The notes under the pieces: model-generated
Database searches by the model: none
The model's input: the letters and a program-made list of their open reading frames with translations, nothing else
What the model was told of the DNA's origin: nothing
Part shown: piece after piece, positions 24,684 through 35,737 of the stretch
How positions within the stretch are numbered: the first letter of the stretch is position 1
Layout: every line of letters starts with the position of its first letter
Program-made: the position numbers and the translations under genes
Origin: Gyrodactylus bullatarudis
Lineage: Eukaryota; Platyhelminthes; Monogenea; Gyrodactylidea; Gyrodactylidae
Length of the DNA stretch: 64,000 bases
Assembly: GCA_012064415.1 (NCBI GenBank)
Contig: SSNU01000358.1
Location: forward strand, 62,001-126,000
Direction of reading: 5' to 3'

Positions 24684-25419
24684 AAAGCTAGTTAATATGA
24701 AGATGGGAATTTATGGTTCTTACAAAATTCTCATTTTTTTCGTCAGGAATTCGAGTTTGATCAAGACTTTTTAAAATCTGAATTATGAGACTCACGATTT
24801 TTTTCACGATTTCAAGAAAATTTTTTTCGTAAGATCAATTTTTAAGGAAATTATGGCATACTTCAAATCCAGAGTTAGCGCCAAACTAATAAACTCGAAA
24901 AATTCTGCTAATATCAAAGTCAGAAAGTATTCAAAAGTGGAATTTTCACAATAAGTCAAGAAAAACGATTATCACCATAAAACGTCAGAAAATCTGTAAT
25001 TTTTCTGGAATTTTGGATCATCAAAATTTCATCGATTTTCAAGTAGGGAAAATGATCAAGAAATCAAAATTCAATTTTTGCACAAGGATCAGTTGATTCT
25101 CAAAAGTCGATTCATCATATTCGATTTCTTTGTCTTATTTCGATCCTAAAAATTCACTTTTAATCCCTCTCTTACTTCGAAATCAACAAAATATTTCGAC
25201 TCAAACTTCGAATAAAATGAATTTTAGCGCTAACTCTGGATATGAAGTATACCATAATTTCATTGAATATTGATTTTACAAAAATATTTTTCTTTAAATC
25301 GAGAAAATGGATCTTCATAATTCAGATTACAAAAAATCTTGATCAAACTCGAATTCATGACGAAAAAATGAGAATTTTGTAAAAACCATAAATTCCGATC
25401 TTCATATTAACTAGCTTTA
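24684..25419. mobile_element. Long foldback palindrome (736 bp)
   Basis: The element reads AAAGCTAGTTAATATGAAGA at its left end and the reverse complement at its right end, and the two halves are inverted copies along most of their length (for example AATTCGAGTTTGATCAAGA near 24750 and its complement near 25350; TTTTTAAGGAAATTATGGCA against TACCATAATTTC). There is no coding capacity. At least four more members are in this window. Transcripts would fold into hairpins of about 350 bp. Confidence 0.8.
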
Positions 25420-28400
25420 GTTAATTCTCATTTTCATGTCAGTCATTAACCATTTTTTTGAATTTGTCAATGGTTCAATTTTGAAACCTAAGAATTATAT
25501 TTTATTTTATCCTTTTTTTCTCATTATTCTTTAGATTTTTCTTGATTAAAACATGGATTTTTTGAATTTTGAATATATACTTTATAAAATATATTCACTT
25601 TATTAAACAAGTTTTAATTAGAGTTTTTTAGCTCGGAGAAAAATCGTGAGAAATGAAACAATTTAACCTCTAAGGACAAATTTACTGACCGGATCGTGTT
25701 AGCCTTTAACTGCAAAATATGAGGGAGTAGCTGTACTTCTAAGTAAAGTGAATTTTTTGTGATTTTCCTTTAGGATAATTCAGATGAAATTTTTGATTTT
25801 CAAAATCACAAATATATTCTGAGCTCAAAAATACATCCGGAGGAAACACCTACAAAATTCGGAATGATCCAATTGATATTTATTCTTACATTTCTTCCCG
25901 ACTAACTACCTAGTTAAGATATGAAGATGGGATTTTTTTTTGATTCATGGTTTTTTATCAATTTGAATTAATCAAGAGACATTTGCCACATTATAAAGTT
26001 AAAATTTTTTCGAATATTGAGACTGACGAGACCTGGCAAAAGTTAATTTATAATTCTTTTTTTGGATAAAGAAGAAATTTTTCTATAAAATTTGTTGAAG
26101 GATGTATTTCACGCTCCAAGAAGAAATCAAAAGAAAGATTTTTAGTTAGTTTAGTATTTAGATCACATGTGAAAAATAATCGTGCTGATCTAAAAATATG
26201 AGATTTCATGTAGATCAAAACTAAAATCATCAATAATTGTCGGGAATTAGAGTTGAATGGCTGATTTAAACATCAGAATAAGAATTTCATAAATTATAAT
26301 TATTGATTTATGATTTTCAAGTTTGATTTGTCATTTGATTGGTATTAAGGTTTACTTATTTTTGATTTAAACCAATAGGAATACTTAGATTCTTAGATTA
26401 AATTGAAGAGATTACACAATGTACAGTGTTTTTAGACCTACTAGCAAAGGGTACTCAAAGGTAATGAATTCTAACTTGATATGAAGTTGGGAATTCATGA
26501 TTTTTACAAAAATCTCGTTTTTTCATCAAGCTATCGAAATTTTTGAAAGATTCTTTGGTAAATGATTCAAAATGTACACTTTTACTGATTTGAGAAGAAA
26601 ATTTTTGAAAAAAATTTTATTTTGGAAAATTTTAGAGACATTTTAAAATTCGGAATGGCGCGATTTTTAAATTTTTTAAGCTTTGAGTTTAAAATTTTCG
26701 TTGATATCAAGGTCTGAGATGGATCAAACGTTATATAATCAAACGTTTATTAGACAAAAAAAATTTTTACTCTTATTCATTTGTTTGAAAAAAACCCGTG
26801 ATTTTAACCCTAGTTTATCACACAAAATATTAAAGTATCAACATATCAGAAATTTTTAACAAAATTCAGTACCAATATTCATGGAAAATTCGTTTAAGAA
26901 AGATGGTGTTCTATCTAACAGATAAATATTCTTCATCTTTTTAACATTTTTAGATTCAATGCGCATTGGTCTTGTTCTGGTTCTCGGGTTAGAATGAGCT
27001 TTATTCCATAGGGTATCAAATCTTTTATCACATAGAACGATAGATCTATCGAGGCGTCTGTGTCTCAATAGATCAACTCTGAGGACTAAATTCGGATCGC
27101 AATGACGGAAATATTTTACAAATCTTTTCTGGATCAAATCAAGGTTTAGAGTTAAACTTGTAGATTATTAGACAGGATCTAACCTAATCTAAAACGTTTA
27201 GTAAAGATTAATATTCATTGTGATGACTGGGATTGATTAAAACCAACTAATTAAAACTTTTAATTATTGTATATAAAAGGAAACATTTTCTCTGGTCAGA
27301 TAGAAAAGAGACGTATAAAAATCAATGACCTTGATTTTTCTCTGTACTTGGAATGAATGCCTGAAATTATCGGGAGAGAATACAATTTATTTTTGGTAAT
27401 GATTCATCAACCAATAAGAGTTAGAGAAAAGAGCCCCATGATGAACACTAAAGATTAATTTATCGATTTGAAAAGAATTTTACTAATCTTGTTATCTTTA
27501 CGCAAAGAAATCAAATGAAGATGAAACTTAAGCGATAAAAGGCTAACAGATACGTAGCTGGGAATCTATGATTTTTTCAACTAAAATAGGAACTTTAATA
27601 TTATACGATTATTTCGGTATCCAGGACTTCAAAATACCCTTGTAAGATTTTTCTTTTAGAACGAAATCTTATATTGAAATATAAAAATAAAATGGTGTAT
27701 ACAGTATAATCGCAAGTAAATCTGAACAATAGCATGAAATAATATTGGTTCTTGTGGTTTTTTCAAATGTTATAAAATAAATAAATATCAATGAAATGAG
27801 GGTAATGGTTCAACAGAAACTCTATAGTGTTTGAAAGCAAATCCTTGATCATATGGCTGTAATTAATGGAGTAAGAATAGAGCAGAGACTTAGAATAATC
27901 CATGTTAGATCTGATGTGAGACATGACTAATTTAAGATCAGTCAGGTTCTCACAATCAGATAATTTGTATTTTGAGAATATTAATGAATTGAAGGAATTA
28001 CATTTCTAAGAGAATATTTGCTATCCGGTGTAGAATAAGATTCAGAGAAATTTTCAACTAAAAATGCATATCTGGGAATTATTTAAATTAGGCAAGAGGG
28101 GGAAAGTATAGTCAAAAAGCGGAAAGACTAGTGATTTGTAAGCTTTCAGTCTTACTTCACTGGACAAGGAAATTTTTTAAAAAGTATCTAAAGGAATTTA
28201 TTCTAGCTAAGTTTGAGAAAAGGTCTAATTTTAAATTTGATGTTACACTGAAACCAAGGTCTGAAGTAAAGGAGACAATTTTTCCAGTAAGTAGAAGCGA
28301 TTCCATGAAGGGTCAAGATCTTGATGAAAATAGTATGATTTTACAAAAATTCAAATCAACCAACATTAATTCAAAATGCTGATTTCAAATTGAAGTAAGT

Positions 28401-29154
28401 TATTTTGTCCACTGTCAAGATATCCTTGATTTAACCTTTTGGCTGGATATAGGAATTAATCAGACTTTAAATTATTTTTAGGAGTGCAAACCTTTCCCCA
28501 CAGCCAGGATTTTGAGACACAACACTAGTTCATGCTTCAAAAGAACCCGGTATCAAATGCAAGCTGTAATAATACTCTTATGATATTGCTATCCATGCGC
28601 CAAGATTACCCTGCCCTACTGTTCAATAATTATCTCTTGGATGAGTTTAGCCATTCCATTGATTGACTAGTTAGTACGTCACTAAGCCTGCTTTTATCTG
28701 ACCTTGAATGAAATTTAGTAAAACGGCATGATGAATTGGTTCTGGTATGAGATGAACGAAATTTCAGAAATTTTGTAATTTGTCTTCTAGGAACATTCAT
28801 GTTCACTTTATTAAATAACAGTACAAAGTGACTTTGATAAATAATACTAATCTACCTGATAATCCCCATTTTGTCTCTTCCATGTTTAAGAACCTATTTA
28901 GGAAGGAGGAAAAAAGTTTTACATGGGAAACTTTTTATCAGAAAAAAAATAAACAAATAAATTTTACATTCACTAGTTTTGATATAAAAAGCAAAGTTGT
29001 TCATTGGGATAGAGTTTGATGCAACATAATCAAAGTTAAAGAGGGTAAACATGAACAATCATTCCCTGTGAACTTAGTGGAAGGGTATTATACTTGAACC
29101 TAGTTTTCAAATTTTCGTAAAATCATGATATAAAGTAAAGGTTTAGCCTACTAG
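25420..29154. other. Intergenic with repeat debris
   Basis: No gene could be supported. Foldback-family ends lie near 25918 and 26478. At 26020-26050, GAGACTGACGAGACCTGGCA resembles the degenerate hammerhead-like terminal-repeat core. 26385-26470 is a decayed match to 12655-12770. A 93-codon minus-strand frame at 26856-27137 (rich in Arg) has no recognisable family. The plus-strand frame at 28131-28382 is likewise unassigned. Confidence 0.4.
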
Positions 29155-29610
29155 TTAACCCTCGCATGGAATTTGAAAAAAATCACGTAGACGAAATTAG
29201 GGGTCTTTTCTTTCTCTCAACACTGGTTTTAGTGGAGAAAAAGATTTTTTAACGAGATTTAGATTTATAATAGCAGCTCACATGTAGATCTTTATTGTAG
29301 CAGCTCATGATGCAAAAGAATGGATGATAACTGCAATCACGAACAAAATAAAAATTCCATACATAAAATCAAAAATAAGATGGAAAAAAGAGGATGAGGT
29401 CAAAAAGACCCCAAATTCTGACTCAGTTATAATTTTTTCTGAGTTGGTTATTTTATGTAAAAATAGACCGACGACTGAAAAAACCTTCACTTTTGATTCA
29501 ATAATTATAATTATTGCTCTAGGATTCATTTCATACAAAAAGAAAAATATTTATAGAGGATTGAAATCACCTTGGGGTCTTTTTGATCCCAAATTCCATG
29601 CGAGGGTTGA
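29155..29610. mobile_element. piggyBac-type element, family C (456 bp)
   Basis: The left end is TTAA then CCCTCGCATGGAATTTG. The right end is the inverted CAAATTCCATGCGAGGG followed by TTGA, read as a TTAA duplication with one substitution. The interior has no piggyBac transposase motif, so it is a non-autonomous element. GGGGTCTTTT occurs just inside both ends. Confidence 0.75.
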
Positions 29611-29933
29611 ATATGGTCATAAGCGCAGCGCTTAACCAAAAAATAGGGAAAAAAGAACGATTCTGATGGTTAATAGTGATAAGCAGTTACAGCAAATAAA
29701 AGTAATACAAAACTCAATACTTGATGGAATCAATACTATGGAAACAGAGTTAGAATTTTTCGGAAAATTTATTACAAGCCAACCAGTTTTGAACTTTCCC
29801 AACCTATTTGATTAAACGTCTTTTCCACATACATTCAAGTATTTTCAAACACATTTTAAAGTCCTGATAATTTTTCTGTATCAAATTAAATGTTTTAAGG
29901 AGTATAGCAGTTCTATAATGGTCCCAGTTTACT

Positions 29934-30008
29934 ACAATATCCATATGATATCTAACTTGATTGAGATTTTCTAGATGTCGAACAGGGTTAAAAGCGTTGC
30001 CTCACTAA
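29934..30008 (+). repeat. Partial copy of the hammerhead SINE-like element
   Basis: It shares TCTAACTTGATT and GCGTTGCCTCAC with 19460-19500, and in addition keeps TCTAGATGTCGAAC, which matches the reverse complement of the right arm of the 19.5-kb element. This shows that the arms were once longer. The ribozyme part is absent. Confidence 0.55.
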
Positions 30009-31136
30009 AGCTCCATACAATAAAGATGATTTCAATATGCCTATCAGATATTGCGTTAATGAAACTCATGAAACGTTTCTATGAATTAGAAAATTTTCTG
30101 TCTATTCTATAATTTGGAAGAGAATTTTGCTAACTCATGACCTTGATAAGTAAAAAGGTTTTATTAAATTTTTATCTTCAATCAATTCAGGAAACAATAT
30201 TACATAGTTTAAAAGAATAATGCTATTTGTGTGATTATTACTGAATAAATCTTAATGAAAAACGAGAAATTTTAACATGAGAATGAAAAATTGTTTCAGT
30301 GAACTATGCTTCCTATTTTAGAATTGATAATTTCATTAAGTTAGGTTTTCTCTACAAATTAGTGAAAAATATCTTATTTTTATTTTTCAGATTCCCTTTC
30401 TGAAAGCCCTAAGAATATAACATCATCACAACTCTTTTTGAATGAATGAATTTTGTGTGAAATATCTTGATAAACAAGCATGAAACGGACACTTTTTTCC
30501 GACTAAGTTTTTGTAACTATTTCTCTAGGACTCTATTTATATAATAAATATACTTTTTTACAAAACTATTAGGTTTTTTTTCTGATCTAAAATTTGAATG
30601 GATTTTCAAATCAACTAATTCTCTCATGAACTCGAATTTACATATTTCTTTGAAATTATTGAGTGATTTAGATTTTATTTTGTTTCACACACCTTGTGGA
30701 CAATTGATTGACTGTGACGTGTGATTTTTGAGTGTTTGAGCCTGATTTCAGTTGCTCAGCTCAAAGAAAGAAGCCGGTACAATTCATCGTAAACCAACAT
30801 TGTTTCTTTAAAACCATAATTTTATTTGCAAAAAAATAAATAGCAAATAGTGTATAAATCAAAATATTTACTATCTCTGTTTTTTAACAAAATGGATAGT
30901 GACATTTGGAGAGGGCAGGTCAACAAAGGCTGAGAAAGGATTAAGAAAATGTAGATAATATCATGATTAGAAATTATATATTGTACATATGGAAAATGGA
31001 ATCTTTGACATATGAAAAGATTTATCGTTGTTGATAGTTATAATTATTGCAGCTTCTTTGGCAATACTCCATATTAGACTTGGACGAAATTTTGTAAAAT
31101 TACTTAAATTGCCCATCGATATGACAAACCTAATCT
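30009..31136. other. Intergenic, no gene seen
   Basis: AT-rich sequence, nothing recognised. Confidence 0.4.
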
Positions 31137-31177
31137 TCAAGTTTCCGAATCAGTGAAAAATGATCTAAAATTAGTTT

Positions 31178-31720
31178 TATAATAAAATTTATTAAAACTT
31201 AGGTCAATATTAGAATTCTCAGCCATGGTCATCCAAACGTTTCGACGGTGATTGTCTTCACACGCCTTCTTCAGTGGTACGACAAGTTTGTCAAAAAAAA
31301 AATTACTATTTATATACTTTCGTGATCTCATACCTATCAGTTTTGTCCAATCAGATGAGAGAATAGAATAATGCAAGAGGCTGACCTATGATAATAAAGT
31401 ATAGATAATCAGGACAGAAAAGAGTTATAATTTTTTCATCAGATTTGATTTAACTTCCTTCTTTTGTCAAAAAGCTGAATCCAACACTGCTCAATGTTCA
31501 CTTCACCAACATTTCCATTAAAAGTATCATTATTGCCTATTTCTAGAGCTTCATGAATTAACCTCTTTCTAAAGTTTTTCTGCACACTAAGAATATTTTT
31601 TTTTTGACAAACTTGTCGTACCACTGAAGAAGGCGTGTGAAGACAATCACCGTCGAAACGTTTGGATGACCATGGCTGAGAATTCTAATATTGACCTAAG
31701 TTTTAATAAATTTTATTATA
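31178..31720. mobile_element. Penelope-like remnant between perfect 125-bp inverted repeats
   Basis: The arms 31178-31302 and 31596-31720 are identical in inverted orientation over all 125 bases. Each carries CACTGAAGAAGGCGTG and GTCGAAACGTTTGGATGACC, a CTGAAGA...GAAAC layout like a degenerate hammerhead. The 293-base centre encodes on the minus strand RKRLIHEALEIGNNDTFNG and IEQCWIQLF, which resembles the block C-terminal to the endonuclease in Penelope-like proteins. The unit looks like the 3' end of such an element followed by, and inverted against, a copy of its terminal repeat, as these elements often show. Confidence 0.65.
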
Positions 31721-31904
31721 AATCTTCAAGTATTTTAATTATCCCATCAAATTTCGCTTCAAAATACCTTTCCATGCTTCTGGAGTGAGATAAACAAAAT
31801 TGTGAAAATTTTCAAATTAAAAAAGTTTTTATTCATATTTAAACTTGAATTTACATTATATCCTACAAGAAATTTCCAAAAATATCATAAATCCTATTAA
31901 AATT

Positions 31905-32010
31905 CATAAAGAAAGGCGATGCCAGGTTTGTTAAAAGAATAGCGCTTTATTTCGTGGCATACTCAGCTTTTACATGCTAGATTTATATACAAAAATTACA
32001 AAAATTGATC
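31905..32010 (-). repeat. Dispersed repeat, copy of 35250-35345
   Basis: Read on the minus strand, GCATGTAAAAGCTGAGTATG and CACGAAATAAAGCGCTA match 35297-35338. The copy at 35 kb has TGATGAG where this one has TGAG, so the hammerhead-like core is broken here. Confidence 0.55.
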
Positions 32011-32987
32011 TGATTGGCCCTTCTTTTTGTTCACCTCCTTAGAGGTGAGTGCGTGTGTGCTTCTTTAGGTACTTCTCTGTAGTTTTCTTGGTGTTGGTAT
32101 TATGCGAGTACATTTGGCGGTGGGAGAGTTACCATGTGCGTGTGTATACTGGTTGTTTGTACATTTGTATACGGTCTTTCAATGGAATTGTTTTCAAGAA
32201 TTTGAACAGGAATCAATTTTTATGAAAATTATGGCATATTTAAAATCTCGACTTTGCCCAGAAATTCCATATTTTAAACTTTGATTTCAGTTAACTGGAT
32301 GTAGCTTTAGTTGTCTAATTAAACCACTTTTTTTATTTTACTACAATATACAAAATATGAAAATTTCTTCGCTTACAATTTCAACTGGATTTGGATAAGC
32401 AAAGTTTTCATCAATCCTAATCTGACCACAAATTGTCGAGAATAAATCTACATTTTATTTGTCTAATAACTGCATAGACGTAAAAGATAAAATAGAAACA
32501 ATAAACTTCTACCCATTTTCATATCCGTTAACAGAAAAAAAGTAATTATTTCATTTCAAATGAAGATACAATCACCTAAGCTGTATTTCTAATTCTATCT
32601 GCTATCAATACAGGGAGAGAAGAAAAAAGAAAGATCATACTTTAGGTTCTGTATCATTTGTTATTAGATTGTAATAAAAAAATTGAACAGGATTATACTT
32701 TGGGTTATATAATGGTTTCAAATTTTAGCTGCAGACCTAATCTTGATTTAAATCAGACAAGTATAATGATCTGATTCTACACTTGGGTTGTACTTTAAAT
32801 TTTTTTAAATTTCAAAAAGATCTTTTACTCACTTAAAATATCTGGCAAGATTTGGAGAACGTTTATTTTTTGAGAAATTAGTCATTTGGGAGATAGGTTA
32901 CTCTTAAACAATGAAAGAACCTTCAATTACAATGTAAAAAAACAGGTTTTTTAGAAATTCGGGCTACTGGCAAAGTGTCTTCTCAAA
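32011..32987. other. Intergenic, no gene seen
   Basis: A 60-codon frame at 32102-32284 has no family resemblance. Nothing else is recognised. Confidence 0.4.
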
Positions 32988-33643
32988 TCTACACCTACTT
33001 AATATGAAGATGGGAATTTATGATTTTTACAAAATTCTTAATTTTTTGATCATGAAATCGAATCAATTTTTAAGGAAAATAAGGCAAATTTTAAATCTTC
33101 AAGTAGCGCTAAATTCCTATTTTTTGAACTTTGAGTTGAAATTTTTGGCTGATTTTAGTGTGGGAGAGTGATCAAAAGTTGATTTTCAGGATCACAATTA
33201 GTCAAAGAAATCAAATATGCTGAATCTGGTTTTGAGAATCACCCCATATCGTGACAAAATTAAATCTTGATTTTTTGACCAAATTTCTTACTTGAAAAAC
33301 GATGAAATTTGATATTTAAAGATCCCTGAAAAATGATGAATTTATAAAAATTATTATGATGATAATCGGTTTTTTAAAATCTTATTATGATTCTGAAAAT
33401 CAACTTTTGATCCCTCTCTCACAATAAAATCAGCAAAAATTTTCAACTCAAAGTTCAAAAAAATAGGAATTTTACGCTACTTAAAGATTTAAAACTTGCC
33501 CTATCGATTTTTTCTCCATATCGTGAAAGAGGGCCTCATGATCTAGATTCCAAAAATTCTCGATCAAATTCGTTTTCTTGATCAAAAAATTAAGAATTTT
33601 GTAAAAATCATAAATTCCCATCCTCATATTAGCTAGGTTTAGA
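32988..33643. mobile_element. Long foldback palindrome (about 656 bp)
   Basis: The left end reads CTACTTAATATGAAGATGGG and the right end carries its imperfect reverse complement (CCCATCCTCATATTAGCTAG). The halves are inverted copies, for example TAGCGCTAAATTCC and AGTGTGGGAGAGTGATCAAA against their complements on the right. It belongs to the same family as 24684-25419. It is non-coding. Confidence 0.8.
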
Positions 33644-35737
33644 TGTTAGGATTCAGATAAGCAAGTGTCAATTCCATAAAAGGGTCAAATAGTATTCAAT
33701 TCACGGTGACAGATGTGATGACTGATTTTTAGGTGTCAGATTTGTCTATAAAATTATCTAACTGTGGCAGAATTTTTAAAAAGATTTTACGCAGTATGTT
33801 CACCGTTTTTATAAGAAAAGAATTTGCGATTAAAAAACCAAGTTGTATGAAATCAAGATAAAAAACCCTCTGTATTAATATTAGAGTTGATGTGGACGTG
33901 ATTTGTATTTAATCTTTGGGGTAATTTCCAGAAAACAAACTACCCAGAATGTAATAAACATTCTTGTAGTAATTTTCCCTTAATTACTTCATGTTTGTGT
34001 GTGTAAAATGTTTTTTTTGAGATAAGTTTTCTCCAAGCTGATTTGAATTTGTCTCTTCTTCTACAGGGTATAAACCCAATCATAATAATACAGAATTGAT
34101 AACAGAGAGGTTTATTGGACTACTAATCCAAGGTAATAGTATCCATTTGAAGATGGATATTAATTTTAAAATTGTTAATTTTAATCGGCGCATAAAATTT
34201 TTATCTTTATCGTAAACCTTGTTTAATTACTTCATCCAATTTAACTTTTAATTATTAGTAAATTGCCTATGCAAAAAAAAGATTAATTTCAAATTGGCGT
34301 CTATAATCTTATCCCAAAGTACATTATACAAATCGAGTTTCATAATTTTTTTCGATCTTGTTTACATCAACGATTTTCTTTGATCTAAACAAATTTAATA
34401 GAAAACGAAATCTGGCTCAGATAAAACTATTTTGTCCTCGTATTAGATTTGATTCCGACGCTAAAAATACGATTTTCTCAGTTATTTTTCTGTTGCCAAC
34501 CAATATAGTGATATCTCGGAAAGAAGCGAAAGATAAAGATCCATTTTTTTCGATTGATATCAGAGTATGGATCAAAGACAGGGTTGAAATTTTACTATAA
34601 TAATGTTTTGACAAGTTTATTTCACAAGTGAGAATTTTGATCCTTACTCGAATCAGATCAAGAAGAAATTTTTAGTTAGAAAGAGTCTGGATCGAGCCAG
34701 CCGAATAATAGGGTGAAAACTAGATCAGTTTAAATTCCAAGTCTCGAATTGAGGAGTTGAAGATATCCGTCGAATGAATTTACTTTTCAAGTCTAAAGAA
34801 ATTAGGCAAAATGAAACGTTTTTCACTTATTAGTGTGACACTTTTAGCTGTTTTCATAGAGTTTAAATAACATAACAAAAGTTTCTGAAATATTTAATCT
34901 GAAACCGCTGGTATTACCAAGACCAACACTGACGAATTCGCAACCAAAATTTGTATCAACTCCAAGGAAAAGAAACAGATCAGACGATGACATAGGACAA
35001 AACAAGATCACCAAATATTTTTCCCAGTTGTAACCATTATATTCATACCTCATATTCTCAAATTATTTTGTGCTTTCAATTACAATAACACTACCCAGTG
35101 GGTAGTACCCACCCCCTAGTACATAATTTCTATGCTGCACTATTCAATAATTTCTATTAGTCATATTACAGAGTCAAACGTGATAGGGATATATATCACT
35201 CTTACAAGAGTCTGTTATTAGTATACACATGCACCAGAGAACAACCAATGAGAGTTAAAATCAATATTTTGTACACAGTTTTCCTTATATGAATCTGGCA
35301 TGTAAAAGCTGATGAGTATGCAACGAAATAAAAGCGCTACATTATTATAACTTGCATCAACCCTTTTTACTCATGGAATTATCTGTAGCTCAACTCAACG
35401 AGTTTCTCTCTCGAAATGAAACGTTTATCATTTATAAGTGTGACACTTAGCTGTTTTCATTGAGGTTAAATTTCATAACAAAACTTTCTAAAATATATAT
35501 AATCTTTTATTATAATCAATTTGCATGTAGTCACTTTCAAGTAGACACATTATTATTTTCAGTTAATGTTTACTTTTAACAATATAATGCGGTAATAAAG
35601 ATTAAAGATTTGAGTGATTACCACCATCTATATATTAATTATCGAATCATATTTATCTTTGAAAATCATATCATCTATATCCTTTTTCTCAACAATTGAT
35701 CAATGGAAAGTCTTGGGCTAATTATATTGGGTCTGGT
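33644..35737. repeat. Intergenic with repeat pairs
   Basis: Two direct repeats, about 34805-34890 and 35412-35492 (TGAAACGTTT ... GTGTGACACTT ... AGCTGTTTTCAT), lie 600 bases apart. Between them, 35250-35345 is the better-preserved copy of the repeat at 31905-32010. It has a hammerhead-like CTGATGAG (35309-35316) and CGAAA (35324-35328), but stem II would be only 2 bp and no clear stem I is seen. TTTATT at 35506-35511 can serve as the poly(A) signal of the minus-strand Lim3 gene. Confidence 0.5.

Noticed and set aside
26856..27137. 93-codon Arg-rich minus-strand frame
   Set aside because: No family resemblance, no splice or promoter context, and surrounded by repeat debris.
29324..29635. 103-codon coding frame in the family C element
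   Set aside because: The frame spans the transposon's right end and flank, has no piggyBac motif and no homologue; an antisense frame overlaps it.
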